DNA of 64,000 nt from Croceicoccus naphthovorans (GCF_001028705.1 NZ_CP011770.1:809501-873500); one strand, 5' to 3'. Numbered from the stretch's first letter, positions 41,736-52,725 are shown. Notes: generated by a model not told the origin, from the letters alone. Translations and numbers: made by a program.

Positions 41736-42926
41736 TCATCCTCCTTGCATCCCGCCCAGGTCACACGCGGCCAGTCCGCATTCGAGTCCGGCGATCAGAT
41801 CCTGTTCGGCTTCGAGGCCGATCGACAGGCGCAGCAGACTGTCATTGATACCGGCGACCGCCCGCGCCTCGTCTCCCATGTCGGCATGTGTCATCGTCGC
41901 TGGGTGCGCGACGAGACTTTCGACACCGCCGAGCGATTCCGCGAGGGTGAAGAATTTCACATGGTCGATGAAACGGCGAACCGCATCGACGCCGCCTGTC
42001 AGTTCGAAACTCAGCATGGCGCCGAATCCGTCCTGCTGGCGCGATGCGATTGCATGCCCCGGATGCGTGAGCAGCCCCGGATAATGAACCTTGCTGACGG
42101 CCGGGTGCTGTTCGAGCCATGTCGCAACAGCCATGGCGTTGCTCTGCTGGACCTGCATGCGCGCGAACAGAGTGCGCAGCCCGCGCAGGGTCAGCCAGGC
42201 ATCAAACGGTGCGCCGGCACTGCCCACGATATTGGCCCATTGGCGGAGATCCTGCGCTCCATCTGGATCAGCGGCAATGATTGCGCCGCCGATCACGTCG
42301 GAATGACCGTTCAGATATTTGGTGGTCGAGTGAACCACATAGTCAGCGCCAAGGGAAATCGGACGCTGGATCGCCGGCGACAGGAACGTGTTGTCGACGG
42401 CCACCGCCGCGCCTGCCTGCTTCGCCTTTGCGGCCAGCGGAGCGATGTCGACAACGCGCATCAGCGGATTGCTGGGCGTCTCGATCAGAACAAGAGCGGG
42501 CACCTCCTCCAGGCCTGCCGCGAACGCGGCATCATCCGACTGATCGACAAAGCGGACCGAACAGTGCCCTCTGTCCGCACGCGCCTTGAGCAGACGCATC
42601 GTGCCGCCATAACAATCATGTGGGGCAAGGATCAGATCGTCCGGCCCCAACCGACTGACCAAAAGGTCGAGCGCGGCCATACCACTCGATGTGATGACGG
42701 CGCTGGCGCCGCCTTCCAGTTTTGCGAGCGCCTCTGCCAGAAGATCGCGCGTTGGATTGCCACCGCGGCCGTAGTCATAGAGCCGTGGCTGATCATAGCC
42801 CGCGAATTCGTAGGTGCTCGACATATAGAGTGGTGGCGCGACAGCCCCATAGGCCATGTCTTCCGCGACGCCGAAGGCTGCCGCGACGGTCGCCGGATCG
42901 GGCGATGGCTTCCCGCGATCACTCAT
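41736..42926 (-). CDS. Cystathionine gamma-synthase/lyase-type PLP enzyme
   Basis: 396 residues, Cys/Met-metabolism family: YDYGRGGNPTRDLLAEALAK, AVDNTFLSPAIQRP, PLP lysine in HSTTKYLNGHSD, and the C-terminal SLGGVESLVAHPATMTHADM. MetB, lyase and O-acetylhomoserine sulphhydrylase cannot be separated by eye. It overlaps the cysI 3' end by 8 nt, so it likely uses the sulphide-derived pathway. Confidence 0.88.
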   Translation of the reverse strand: MSDRGKPSPDPATVAAAFGVAEDMAYGAVAPPLYMSSTYEFAGYDQPRLYDYGRGGNPTRDLLAEALAKLEGGASAVITSSGMAALDLLVSRLGPDDLILAPHDCYGGTMRLLKARADRGHCSVRFVDQSDDAAFAAGLEEVPALVLIETPSNPLMRVVDIAPLAAKAKQAGAAVAVDNTFLSPAIQRPISLGADYVVHSTTKYLNGHSDVIGGAIIAADPDGAQDLRQWANIVGSAGAPFDAWLTLRGLRTLFARMQVQQSNAMAVATWLEQHPAVSKVHYPGLLTHPGHAIASRQQDGFGAMLSFELTGGVDAVRRFIDHVKFFTLAESLGGVESLVAHPATMTHADMGDEARAVAGINDSLLRLSIGLEAEQDLIAGLECGLAACDLGGMQGG

Positions 42927-44633
42927 TGAACAGGCGCCCTTCCGTCACCGCGCGGACAATGCCGGCGCGGATAGTGAAATCCCCGAAATGCTCGCCTGCT
43001 TGACGCTCGCGGGCATAGCGGCCGAGTGCATCATCCAGATCTTCGAGAATCGCCGCCTCGCCAGCATTCTCGCGCACCATCCGATTGAGACGCTCGCCAT
43101 GGAATCCGCCGCCAAGATAGAGATTATACTTGCCCGGCGCACGGCCCGTCAGCCCGATCTCTGCGATATAGGGCCGCGAGCAGCCATTGGGGCAACCGCT
43201 CATCCGAAGCGTGATCGGTTCGTCAGCGAGCCCATGGCGGTCGAGGATTGCCTCGATCTTCTCAAGCAGCGTCGGCAGGTAGCGTTCGCTCTCGGCCATG
43301 GCGAGGCCGCAAGTCGGCAAGGCAACGCAGGCGATCGCATTGCGGCGAAATGGCGAAACGTTGTCCTTCTCCAACCCGTGTTCGGCCAGCAAAGCGTCGA
43401 TGGCGGCGCGGTCCTCGGTCCGAACGCCGGCGATGATGAGATTCTGGTTGGGCGTCAGGCGGAAGGTGCCGCGATGAATACGCGCGATATCGCGGAAGGC
43501 ATCGAGGAGCTTCAGGTCGAGCCGGCCACTGCGGATGAAGACCGTGCGGTGATGGCGCCTGTCCGGCGTCGAATTCCAGCCATAGCTGTCGCCGTTCGAG
43601 GTGAAGGTGAAAGTGCGCGCGTCTTGGAACGGCGCGCCCATCCTCTGCTCGATCTCGGCCTTGATCCAGTCGAGTCCCTTGTCGTCGATGGTATATTTGA
43701 AACGCGCGCGCTGGCGATCCTTGCGGTCGCCATAGTCGCGCTGGACCGCCATCACCGCATCGGCGCAGGCGATGACGCGATCCGCCGGAACGAACCCGAT
43801 GAGACTGGCGAGGCGCGGATAGGTTTCGGGCGCCTGATCGGTGCGGCCCATCCCCCGCCGATGACGACATTGAACCCATCCAGCCCATCTGACCCGCCAA
43901 TGGCAATGAAACCCAGGTCCTGCGCATAGACGTCGATATCGTTGGAGGGCGGCAGCGCGAAGCCGATCTTGAATTTGCGCGGCATGTAGGTCCTGCCATA
44001 GAAGGGTTCTTCCGGCCCGGACGAAGCCACGCGCTCGTCGCCATACCAGATTTCGTGGTAGGCGCGCGTCTTGGGGATAACATGGTCGCTGACCTGCTTG
44101 GACATTGCCGCCACCTCGGCGTGGAACTCAGAACTTTGCGGATCGACCGTGCACATCACCCCGCGGCTGTCGTCGCCGCAGGCAGCGACCGTATCGAGCA
44201 GCGTGTCATGCAATCCCTGGATGATCGGCCGCAGACTGTCTTTCAGCACCCAGTGGAACTGGAAGGTTTGGCGGGTCGTGATGCGCAGGGTCTCGCCGCC
44301 ATGCGCGCGGGCAAGCTCATCGAGTTTCAGCCACTGCGCCGGGCTGCAGACCCCACCCGGCAGGCGCACGCGGATCATGAATTGATAGGCGGGCTCCAGC
44401 TTCTGGCGGCGGCGCTCGTCGCGCAGGTCACGGTCGTCCTGCTGATAGATACCGTGAAACTTCATCAGCTTGACATCGTCGGCCGATGGCACCGCTCCGG
44501 TTATCCGGTCGAGCAGGCCCTCGGCGATGCTGCCGCGCAGATAGTCGCTCCTGTCCTTCATGGTCTCATCCGGCCCAAGCCGCTCGAGGGGCTGGGAGAG
44601 GTCGCGGCTGCGGTCGATGGTGTCGGTCGTCAT
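42919..44633 (-). pseudogene. cysI: Sulphite reductase haemoprotein beta subunit, frameshifted
   Basis: Start ATG at 44,633 with GAAGG upstream. The N-terminal part runs to NVVIGGGW; the rest continues in another frame from [20 protein letters not shown]. One base is missing at a run of five G (plus-strand C at 43,852-43,856). Both halves are otherwise complete, including siroheme and [4Fe-4S] ligands (ALPTCGLAMAESE, SGCPNGCSRPY). Either the gene is recently broken, slips at the run, or the base is a sequencing error. Confidence 0.9.
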
Positions 44634-44644
44634 GGGTCGGGCCT

Positions 44645-46441
44645 TCAATAAACGTCGCGCTGATAGCGGTGGTCGGACTGGAGCGAGCGGACATAATCCT
44701 CCGCTGCCTCGCGGCCGGTGCGGGCTTCGCTCACGACAATGTCGATCAGAGCTTCGTGGACATCGGGTGCCAGATTGGTCGCATCGCCGCAGACATAGAC
44801 GTGTGCGCCTTCCTCCAGCCAGGCGAAGATGTCGCGGCTTTGCTCCTTCATGCGATGCTGCACGTAGACCTTGTCATTGCCGTCGCGCGAGAAGGCGACA
44901 TCCATCCGTCCGAGCGTTCCGTCTTTCAGCCAGCCCTGCCATTCGGTTTGGTAGAGAAAATCGGTGCGGAAATTGCGTTCACCGAAGAACAGCCAGCTCT
45001 TGCCTCCTGCCCCGCGCACTTCCCGCTCCTGCAGGAAAGCCCGGTATGGCGCGACGCCGGTGCCGGCACCGATCATGATGATCGGAGCATCATCACCCGG
45101 CAGGCGGAAATGCGGATTGCTCTGGATATAGACCGGCAGCACTGTGTCGGGCTCGGCGCGATCCGCAAGCAAGCCCGTCGCCACGCCGCAACGTGGTTCG
45201 CCATGCAGGTCATAGCGCACCGGGGCCACGGTCAGATGCGCTTCGTCCGGGGTGGCAGCAAGGCTGGAGGCCAGCGAATAGAGACGCGGTTGCAGAGGGC
45301 GCAGGGCGGAGACGAAGCCCTGCGGCATCACGTCCGTCACCGGGAAGCGGCGGATGATGTCGATGATATGGTGGGTGTGCAGGAAAACCGAGCGGTCGCC
45401 GGAGCGATCGTCCTGCAGCAACTGCTTCAGCGCGTCGGCCTCGCTGAGCAGCGCCCAGTAGTCGAGAAAGCGCGGCGTGGCGGTGGTGATCTCGAAACGG
45501 TGCGTCAGGGCATCGTCGAGCCTCACTGTCTGGCCCTTGTGCTCGAACTCGGCATCGGGTTGCAGCGCCAGCATATCGATCAGTGCCGCGACGACTGCCG
45601 GATCGTTACTCGCTGCGAGGCCAAGCGCATCTCCCGGCTCATAGGCCAGCCCCGAGCCTTCGAGCGAGAACTCGATATGGCGGGTCTCCTTGGTCGATCC
45701 GCGTCCGACGATGGCGATATTGTCGATGACAGGCGCGGGGAATGGATTGCGCTTATCATGGACTACCGTGGATGCAGCGGGCGAAGACACCGCAACAGCG
45801 GGAACCGTTGCCAGTTTCGCTTCCGCGCCAATCTGTTCGATGATCGCCCGGGTCCAGGCTTCGGCCGCTTCCTCATAATCGATGTCGCAATCGACGCGGG
45901 GCGCCAGCCGTTCGCCACCGAGTTCCTCGAACCTGCGGTCGAGCCGCTTGCCGGCCTCGCAATAAAATTCGTAGGTGGAATCGCCCAGCGCCAGCACGGC
46001 AAAGCGCTTGCCCTCAAGCTTTGGCGCCTTGCGCCCTTCGACAAATTCGAAGAAGCCCGTCGCCGGTTGCGGAGGATCGCCCTCGCCATAGGTGCTGACG
46101 ATAATCAGCACGTCCTCTTCCTGGGCGAGTTGCCGCACCTTGTAGTCGGCCATGTCGGAGTGGTTGCAGGAGAGCCCCTTTCCCTTCGCCGCCGTTTCCA
46201 GAGCACGCGCCAGTTCGGCGGCGTTGCCGGTTTCGGTGCCATAAAGGATCGTGAGCTTGCGACCCACGCTCTGCATGGGGGACACGGCCTGCGACGGGGG
46301 CGATCGCAGGCCGGCCTCCAGCCCGGTGAAATAACCACCGAGCCAGCACGCTTGCGCCGGGTCGAGCGATTGGACGAGCTCTTCGACCAATCGCCATTGT
46401 TCAGGGGTCAGGGCGACCCCCGATACGTCTCTCGCCGTCAT
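44645..46441 (-). CDS. cysJ: Sulphite reductase flavoprotein alpha subunit
   Basis: 598 residues from the ATG at 46,441. Flavodoxin domain ([28 protein letters not shown]), FAD domain (PRLYSLASS) and NADPH domain ([18 protein letters not shown], ending VY). Transfers electrons from NADPH to CysI for reduction of sulphite to sulphide. First gene of cysJ-cysI-metB-like-small membrane protein. Confidence 0.95.
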   Translation of the reverse strand: MTARDVSGVALTPEQWRLVEELVQSLDPAQACWLGGYFTGLEAGLRSPPSQAVSPMQSVGRKLTILYGTETGNAAELARALETAAKGKGLSCNHSDMADYKVRQLAQEEDVLIIVSTYGEGDPPQPATGFFEFVEGRKAPKLEGKRFAVLALGDSTYEFYCEAGKRLDRRFEELGGERLAPRVDCDIDYEEAAEAWTRAIIEQIGAEAKLATVPAVAVSSPAASTVVHDKRNPFPAPVIDNIAIVGRGSTKETRHIEFSLEGSGLAYEPGDALGLAASNDPAVVAALIDMLALQPDAEFEHKGQTVRLDDALTHRFEITTATPRFLDYWALLSEADALKQLLQDDRSGDRSVFLHTHHIIDIIRRFPVTDVMPQGFVSALRPLQPRLYSLASSLAATPDEAHLTVAPVRYDLHGEPRCGVATGLLADRAEPDTVLPVYIQSNPHFRLPGDDAPIIMIGAGTGVAPYRAFLQEREVRGAGGKSWLFFGERNFRTDFLYQTEWQGWLKDGTLGRMDVAFSRDGNDKVYVQHRMKEQSRDIFAWLEEGAHVYVCGDATNLAPDVHEALIDIVVSEARTGREAAEDYVRSLQSDHRYQRDVY

Positions 46442-46628
46442 TCCTGTCTGTCCTCGACGATTGCGCACTCGTCGCAACGCGGCGGCTCGAGCGATAAATA
46501 TCCTCGAAGGGCGCGGTCAGAGGCGATTCACTTCAATGGCGCAATTGTCCCGCAAGACATGCCATAAGACAAACGAATGTTATTGGATATTTAATGCAAT
46601 ATAATTGCTGTTATTCGTCTATCGGCAT

Positions 46629-47045
46629 TCATTCGCCGAGATGATGAAGTATGTCGCTGAGCAGAGGGCGTATTCGCCGAATTTCCTCGCGATGCGCCAT
46701 CGAAAGCGCCGCCAGCAGATCATGGGCCCTTGGTGTAAGCTGCAGCAAGGCGCGCCGCCGATCGTCCTCGGCTACGTGACGCGTTACCAGCTCCATTGAC
46801 TCCAGACGGTCGATCAACCCGGTAACGCTATGCGGCTTGAGAACCAGCCGCTCGGCCACATAGCCGATCGTCGGCTGATCCGCCTCGCTTCCCCGGATTG
46901 CCAGCAAGGCCTGATGCTGCTGCGGCGTCAGTCCGACATCGGCCGCGCGCGCCTCGCTGAAGCCGAGAAATTCCCGGATCGCATGCCGGAACGAGGCCAG
47001 TGCAGCGTAGTCTGCATCAGTGAGCGGCGCGCCCTTCGCGGTCAT
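46629..47045 (-). CDS. MarR-family regulator
   Basis: 138 residues from the ATG at 47,045. Winged helix: LTPQQHQALLAIRG, VAERLVLKPHSVTGLIDRLE and the wing DDRRRALLQLTPRAHDLL. It is divergent from the ClC channel gene (75 nt apart) and probably regulates it. Confidence 0.9.
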   Translation of the reverse strand: MTAKGAPLTDADYAALASFRHAIREFLGFSEARAADVGLTPQQHQALLAIRGSEADQPTIGYVAERLVLKPHSVTGLIDRLESMELVTRHVAEDDRRRALLQLTPRAHDLLAALSMAHREEIRRIRPLLSDILHHLGE

Positions 47046-47120
47046 GGCATCGTCCCGATTGAAAAATATCGCAATGCGATATAACCGCCCCCTTCGAACT
47101 TCGAAAGGCAAGAATTTTCA

Positions 47121-48938
47121 ATGTCGCTTACGCCACCCCGCGTTGTCGAAACGCACCAGTTGGGAGATCATAGTGTCGATCTTCGCATGCCGCTCCTGGC
47201 ACTCATGGCGCTTGCCGTCGGCACGGGCGGCGCGCTGGGCGCCTGGATATTGCTCAAGCTGATCGCCGTTGCCACGAACCTCTTCTGGTTCGGCCGGCTG
47301 TCCGCCGATCATGCCCTCATCACCGATGCCTCGGTTGGATTGATGGTCATCGCCATACCCGTGATCGGCAGTCTTATCGTCGGCCTGATGGCCCGGTTCG
47401 GGTCGGACAAGATCCGCGGACATGGGATTCCAGAGGCGATCGAGACCATCCTGTTCGGCGAAAGCCGGCTGTCGCTGAAGGTTGCCCTCTTGAAGCCGCT
47501 ATCGTCCGCGATCTCGATCGGCAGCGGCGGCCCATTCGGCGCGGAGGGGCCGATCATCATGACCGGCGGCGCCCTGGGATCGCTGTTCGCGCAATGCTTC
47601 CATCTCAGTGCCGCGGAGCGCAAGACGCTGCTGGTCGCCGGCGCAGCCGCCGGCATGACGGCCATCTTCGGGACACCGCTCGCGGCCATTCTGCTTGCGG
47701 TCGAGGTACTGCTGTTCGAATGGAAGCCGCGCAGCTTTGTGCCGGTTGTCGTGGCGACAATAGTGTCCTTCGCTTGGCGGCCGTATCTCATCGGGGCAGG
47801 ACCGATGTTTCCCATGATCGCCGCCCTGCCCGGTACGGGCTGGCCCTTGCTGGCGTCAGCGGGAATCGGGCTTCTGACGGGTCTGGAGGCGCTCCTCCTG
47901 TCCACTTCGCTCTATCGGATCGAGGATCTCTTCCACAAACTGCCGGTTCATTGGATGTGGTGGCCGGCGATCGGCGCGGTCGTCGTAGGCCTTGGTGGAC
48001 TGATCGACGCTCATGTGCTCGGTGCCGGTTATGCCAGCATCGATGCGTTGCTGGGCGGCTCGCTGACGCTCAGGGTCGTCGGCGCGCTGTTGTTTGTGAA
48101 GGCGGTCGTATGGTTGGTGGCACTCGGGTCGGGGACATCGGGCGGCGTGTTGGCGCCGCTCCTCATTCTTGGTGGCGCGACCGGTTACTTAGCCGGGTCG
48201 TTTCTGCCCGGCGATGCCGGGTTCTGGGCGATGATCGGCATGGCTGGTATCATGAGCGGCGCGATGCGTGCGCCGATGACGGGCGCGGTCTTCGCTGCCG
48301 AGCTGACCGGTCATTTCGATGCTCTGCCCAGCACCATAATGGCCGCTGGAACAGCATATGCCGTCAGCGTGCTCCTGATGCGACGCTCGATCCTCACCGA
48401 GAAGATCGCCCGTCGTGGCCGGCACATCTTGCAGGAATATACGGTCGATCCTCTCGATTTGTTACAGGCGGGACAGCTGATGACACCAGCACCGCAGACT
48501 CTTCCTTCCACTATGACGGTCTCGGATGCGCTCGATTTTTACACCGCGGACGCCCGTCATCGCAGCCATCCCGTCGTCGATCATGAAGGGCGACTGGTTG
48601 GTCTCGTGTCGCGTACGGATGCCCTTCGTTGGCAAGCGGATCACAGTCCAAGTCGAATTACACTTGGCGAAGCCATCTCGGACGTGGAGCAACCTGTTGC
48701 CTATCCCGACACGCCGGGCGGTGTTGTTGCCGATCTGATTATCGAAACAGGTATCGGGCGTATTCCGATCATTGAGCGGGAAAACCACAAGGTGATCGGC
48801 ATTCTCTCGCGCCAAGATCTGCTCAAAGCCCGAAGCGCGAACCGCATCGCGGAAACGGGGCGGAGCCGTCATGTCGGACGTCGCGCCGTTAGGATCGCTG
48901 ACCGCAATGAAACAGGAACATCGGCAGGGCCGGGGTGA
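47121..48938 (+). CDS. ClC-type chloride channel/antiporter with CBS domains
   Basis: 605 residues. ClC core with selectivity motifs GSGGPFGAEGPIIM and GTSGGVLAPLLILGG; the gating glutamate is E of GAEGP. Two CBS domains (about 455-580) could sense nucleotides. Eukaryote-like architecture, frequent in proteobacteria; may exchange Cl- for H+ or carry other anions. Confidence 0.93.
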   Translation: MSLTPPRVVETHQLGDHSVDLRMPLLALMALAVGTGGALGAWILLKLIAVATNLFWFGRLSADHALITDASVGLMVIAIPVIGSLIVGLMARFGSDKIRGHGIPEAIETILFGESRLSLKVALLKPLSSAISIGSGGPFGAEGPIIMTGGALGSLFAQCFHLSAAERKTLLVAGAAAGMTAIFGTPLAAILLAVEVLLFEWKPRSFVPVVVATIVSFAWRPYLIGAGPMFPMIAALPGTGWPLLASAGIGLLTGLEALLLSTSLYRIEDLFHKLPVHWMWWPAIGAVVVGLGGLIDAHVLGAGYASIDALLGGSLTLRVVGALLFVKAVVWLVALGSGTSGGVLAPLLILGGATGYLAGSFLPGDAGFWAMIGMAGIMSGAMRAPMTGAVFAAELTGHFDALPSTIMAAGTAYAVSVLLMRRSILTEKIARRGRHILQEYTVDPLDLLQAGQLMTPAPQTLPSTMTVSDALDFYTADARHRSHPVVDHEGRLVGLVSRTDALRWQADHSPSRITLGEAISDVEQPVAYPDTPGGVVADLIIETGIGRIPIIERENHKVIGILSRQDLLKARSANRIAETGRSRHVGRRAVRIADRNETGTSAGPG

Positions 48939-49019
48939 CTGGTGACTGCCTACCCCTTGTCTGACGCTCTCGCCGCCCTTCGGACAAGATCAATCACAAG
49001 CGACTGCGAAACCAAAATC

Positions 49020-49646
49020 TCAGTGCCCCCGGTGTGAAGGCAATGTCAGTTGCCAGCGGATCGCCGCGCCTCGCAATACAAAACCTGCGAGGAACCCGGC
49101 AGCCGATGGCCACGGCGCGGGCACGTTCATTGTTGTCAGAAGAACGAACAGGAATGCTGCGAACAATGCTGCGGTTACGTATATTTCCCTGCGCATCAAT
49201 ACCGAAGGAACGCCTGCGGTTATATCACGGATGATGCCGCCTAGACACGCGGTAGTGACCCCTGCGGCGATTGCTGGAACCGGCGGGAAACCCGCCTCGA
49301 GCGCCTTTCCAGCTCCATAGACCGAGAATGCGGCCAACCCCGCAGCATCGAGCCATTCAAGCGCCCGCTCCGGCCACCAGCGTAGCGGGATGGCCCACAC
49401 CAAGACCGCGACGATACAGCACAGGATGACGGGCTTTGCATCTATCATCCAGAAAACGGGTGCATCGATCAGCAGGTCCCGCAAGGTCCCGCCGCCAGCA
49501 GCTGTGATGAGGGCAAAAAAGCACGCACCAATAAAATCCAGACGCTGGCGCGCGGCCGCGAGCGCTCCCGAAGCGGCAAAAACGGAAATGCCAGCCAGGT
49601 TCAGCCACACAAATAGACTTTCGATCGGCAAATTCATGATATGCAC
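49020..49646 (-). CDS. TRIC/UPF0126 family cation channel
   Basis: 208 residues, seven predicted helices in two repeats, each with a GGG-type kink: FFALITAAGGGTLRDLLI and VTTACLGGIIRDITAGVPSV. Prokaryotic members are K+-permeable TRIC-like channels. Confidence 0.9.
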   Translation of the reverse strand: MHIMNLPIESLFVWLNLAGISVFAASGALAAARQRLDFIGACFFALITAAGGGTLRDLLIDAPVFWMIDAKPVILCCIVAVLVWAIPLRWWPERALEWLDAAGLAAFSVYGAGKALEAGFPPVPAIAAGVTTACLGGIIRDITAGVPSVLMRREIYVTAALFAAFLFVLLTTMNVPAPWPSAAGFLAGFVLRGAAIRWQLTLPSHRGH

Positions 49647-49680
49647 TCAATTTGGAACCGAACTTGCGCCTAGCGGGCCA

Positions 49681-50172
49681 TTATTGCTCCATCTTGCGGC
49701 GTTCCAGAAATGTTTCCGCCTTGATGATATTCTCCCGGTGCCTGTCCGACATCTCCTTGAGCTCCGCGTGAAGAGCATCGTCGCGAATGCGCAGTATGAG
49801 CTTTTCAAGTTTACGGACCACCCAGAGCTGACCGCGATTGAGAAATGCAAGTCGCTCGAGCGGTTCGGCAATGGCCATGGCTTTGCTGCGGAAGGCGCCG
49901 GTCTTGCGCGAGGGTGCACCACCAAGACGCCTGATCTGCCGCGTGAGCATGGCGCACCAATGCGCCTCGTCCTTGCGCACGTGTCGCATCAATTCCGTGT
50001 AACCTGCCGGATCCTTCGCCTTGCTGCTGTCCAGCGCGACACCGGCACCCGCGCGCTCGGCTTCGAGCAGTTCGTTGAGTGCCGCCAGGATCTCGTCGCG
50101 GTCGGCATAACCCATATAGGCATCGGAGGCTTCCGAGGCGTAGCAGACCGGAGAAGAAGGCTTGTTCGTCAT
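49681..50172 (-). CDS. Ferritin-like helical protein (DUF6306-type)
   Basis: 163 residues, four-helix bundle pattern with ILAALNELLEAERAGAGVAL and HVRKDEAHWCAMLTRQIRRL, giving E and H residues spaced like ferritin-like proteins. Function unknown. Its start overlaps the LysR gene stop. Confidence 0.7.
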   Translation of the reverse strand: MTNKPSSPVCYASEASDAYMGYADRDEILAALNELLEAERAGAGVALDSSKAKDPAGYTELMRHVRKDEAHWCAMLTRQIRRLGGAPSRKTGAFRSKAMAIAEPLERLAFLNRGQLWVVRKLEKLILRIRDDALHAELKEMSDRHRENIIKAETFLERRKMEQ

Positions 50173-51017
50173 ACCGCAATTTTCGCTGCGTCATGAAGGC
50201 CAGCTCGAATGCGGTCCATGACGCCCGGATCCGCTTTCGTGGAATGCACTACATAGGCGGAATAGGAAAATTCGGGGCTTCCGGGAACCAGAGTCAACCG
50301 CCCTTCTTCAAGATAGCTGCGAATAAACCCCTTGCGGAAATAGCCGCTGCCGCCGGTGGCCAGGATGTATTCCAGAGCCAACGGGCCATAGCTGATCGAA
50401 AGCACGGAATTGGGCTGATCAGGAAAAGCCGCGTGATAGTTGGCGGCGAACTCGTCCCCCCAATCGATCTCGACATGATCTTGCGGCTTCAGTTCGGTTG
50501 TCGTTGGCGTTGTCCTGGCTAACACCAGTTTTTCCTCGAACAGCAGTTCGGCGATGACGCCGGGCCGACTCGGGGCCGCGTAGATGACCGCAAGATCGAG
50601 AGAGCCATCCTGCACCTGGCCCATCAGGCGCTCCGACGTATCGATCTGCGTGCGGATCGCGATCTCGGGGCATTCGCGCCGCATCCACAAGAGCCAATGC
50701 CGCAAAAGCGGATTCCATAGGCTGAGCTCGGCGCCCACCGATATGACAGTCTCGCGGCCCGGCGGCAAGGCAACAGCGCGCTGCGCGCGCGCCCAGACCT
50801 GAACCAGCGTGGTGGCAAAGCGCTGGAACTGCTCACCGGCTGGGGTCAGCTTGGCGCCTGCTTTGTTGCGAATAAAAACAGGCCCGTCGAGTTGCTCTTC
50901 GAGAACACGGATACGCGCGCTGACGGCCGTCTGGGTGAGATTGAGATTGGCCGCTGCCCCAACGAAGCTACCGGTTTTCACTACCTCAAGAAATGTTCGG
51001 GCGACAGCGATATCCAC
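50169..51017 (-). CDS. LysR-family regulator
   Basis: 282 residues; N-terminal helix-turn-helix (FVGAAANLNLTQTAVSARIR) and a periplasmic-binding-like effector domain. Overlaps the helical protein gene by 4 nt. The inducer is unknown; likely targets are this operon or the divergent gene at 51,144. Confidence 0.93.
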   Translation of the reverse strand: MDIAVARTFLEVVKTGSFVGAAANLNLTQTAVSARIRVLEEQLDGPVFIRNKAGAKLTPAGEQFQRFATTLVQVWARAQRAVALPPGRETVISVGAELSLWNPLLRHWLLWMRRECPEIAIRTQIDTSERLMGQVQDGSLDLAVIYAAPSRPGVIAELLFEEKLVLARTTPTTTELKPQDHVEIDWGDEFAANYHAAFPDQPNSVLSISYGPLALEYILATGGSGYFRKGFIRSYLEEGRLTLVPGSPEFSYSAYVVHSTKADPGVMDRIRAGLHDAAKIAV

Positions 51018-51143
51018 GCAACATAATCCTTCATATCAACGCTCAATAATATTCGTTTGCCGAATGGATAGTAGCCGGACGAAGATGCGCAGACAAGGAG
51101 GCAGCGATCATACTGATAAGCTCGTCATGACGCGGATATATTC

Positions 51144-51506
51144 ATGAAGCTCCTAGGCCCATTGCGCCCGGAGCCGGGCCCATCGGCGCGGGAATCCTGG
51201 TCCCTCGCCATATCGCTGGCGATGGTTGCAATCGGCTGTGCGCTCGGGCTCAATGTCTTTCACGAGAGGGGAGCGATAGGCGATGAGCTCCATTTAGCTG
51301 CGCTGATTTTCGTGATTGCCGTGCCGCTTGGAGCAATCGTTGCCGTTGTGCAGGAACGCCGGACCTATATTCAGGTGCACAAGAGCATTGGTCAGAGGGC
51401 TTACATATATCGTGTCTATAAGGAATGGCCTCATGACCCGCGTCTCGGAAAGGACGCCAAACGGGTATCCCGGAAGCCTGCCCAACGCCTCAAAAGGCGG
51501 AAATAA
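51144..51506 (+). CDS. Two-helix membrane protein (120 aa)
   Basis: Helices SLAISLAMVAIGCALGLNVF and LAALIFVIAVPLGAIVAVVQ, then a basic 50-residue cytoplasmic tail (ends QRLKRRK). No family recognised. Divergent from the LysR gene. Confidence 0.6.
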   Translation: MKLLGPLRPEPGPSARESWSLAISLAMVAIGCALGLNVFHERGAIGDELHLAALIFVIAVPLGAIVAVVQERRTYIQVHKSIGQRAYIYRVYKEWPHDPRLGKDAKRVSRKPAQRLKRRK

Positions 51507-51515
51507 TGCCTGCAT

Positions 51516-51836
51516 CTAAGCGGGAGTCGCGAGCTTCATCAGGATGAGCCCACTCACGATCAGCACAGCGGCAACGATCCGCATCAATCCCAGCGGCTCG
51601 CCGAGCACCACTGCTCCGACAATGAACGCTCCGACAGCACCGATGCCCGTCCAGATCGTATAGGCCGTGCCAAGCGGCAGGGTCCGCATCGACCAGGCGA
51701 GCAGGCCGAAGCTGAAGAGCATCGCGACGAGCATGATCGCTGTCGGCAACGGGCGCGTGAACCCGGCTGACTGCTTCATCGCATAGGCCCAGACGATTTC
51801 GCATAGACCCGCAAGAACAAGAACGAACCACGCCAC
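51516..51836 (-). CDS. SMR-family multidrug transporter (SugE/Gdx-like)
   Basis: 106 residues, four helices; GTG start at 51,836 with GGGAGG upstream. The conserved Glu is in VLAGLCEIVWAYAMKQSAGF and the WTGIGAVGAFIVGAVVLGEP segment fits Gdx (guanidinium exporters) or quaternary-ammonium members. Confidence 0.9.
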   Translation of the reverse strand: MAWFVLVLAGLCEIVWAYAMKQSAGFTRPLPTAIMLVAMLFSFGLLAWSMRTLPLGTAYTIWTGIGAVGAFIVGAVVLGEPLGLMRIVAAVLIVSGLILMKLATPA

Positions 51837-52078
51837 GGCAGCCTCCCATAGTGCCGCCGGGCCGTCCCGGACTTGATCACTTCGACAGAAGGCGGGAACG
51901 TGGTCGCCGCGCCGGGCAGATAGCAACGGATGTGACGCGCTTCAATGGGGGCTTCGCTGACCACAGATGCGCGAGCAAAATACAGCAATATCTTTGCGTT
52001 CAACTATAGATAACATTCGCTTGTTTGATAGACCTGACCAATTCACATTGCGTGCCAAGCTTACGAAGGAGTCTTCCA

Positions 52079-52720
52079 ATGGTCATCCAGCTCGGGCAAA
52101 TCGCCCCTGATTTCGAACAGGACAGCACACAGGGCCGTATCAGCTTTCACGACTGGCTCGGCTCGAGCTGGGGGGTACTGTTCAGTCATCCCAAGAATTT
52201 CACGCCGGTCTGTACCACCGAGCTTGGCGAGGTGGCGAAGCTGCGCCCCGAATGGGACAAGCGCAACGTCAAGCCCATCGGCCTCTCGGTCGATCCGGTC
52301 GAGGCGCATCACAAGTGGGAACTCGACATCGAGGAAACCCAGAGCGCGGCGCTGGATTTTCCGATGATTGCGGACCCCGACGCCCGGGTTTCATCCCTTT
52401 ATGACATGATCCATCCCGAAAGCGATCCGACCGTCACTGTGCGGTCGGTATTCGTGATCGATCCGTCGAAGAAAGTCCGGCTCATCTTGACCTATCCACC
52501 CAGCACGGGGCGCAATTTCGCCGAGATCCTGCGTGCCATCGACAGCCTGCAACTGACCGACACGCGCAGTGTCGCAACGCCTGTCAACTGGTCGCCGGGC
52601 GAAGAGGTCGTGATTTCGCCCAAGCTTTCAGATGAGGAGGCCCAGCGCCAGTTTCCGCAAGGGTTCAGAACCCTGAAGCCATATTTGCGGATGGTCGACC
52701 TGCAAGCATCCGGGAATTAG
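52079..52720 (+). CDS. 1-Cys peroxiredoxin (Prx6 type)
   Basis: 213 residues from the ATG at 52,079 (GAAGGAG upstream). Peroxidatic Cys45 in NFTPVCTTELGEVAKL; SVDPVEAHHKWELDIEET and the long C-terminal domain are typical of Prx6. Reduces peroxides in the cytoplasm. Carbonic anhydrase follows after 5 nt. Confidence 0.95.
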   Translation: MVIQLGQIAPDFEQDSTQGRISFHDWLGSSWGVLFSHPKNFTPVCTTELGEVAKLRPEWDKRNVKPIGLSVDPVEAHHKWELDIEETQSAALDFPMIADPDARVSSLYDMIHPESDPTVTVRSVFVIDPSKKVRLILTYPPSTGRNFAEILRAIDSLQLTDTRSVATPVNWSPGEEVVISPKLSDEEAQRQFPQGFRTLKPYLRMVDLQASGN

Positions 52721-52725
52721 CTGCG

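Noticed and set aside
41745..46567. Long plus-strand open frames antisense to the sulphur operon and similar ones over groEL
   Set aside because: They mirror highly coding GC-rich genes and have no recognisable domains or ribosome sites.
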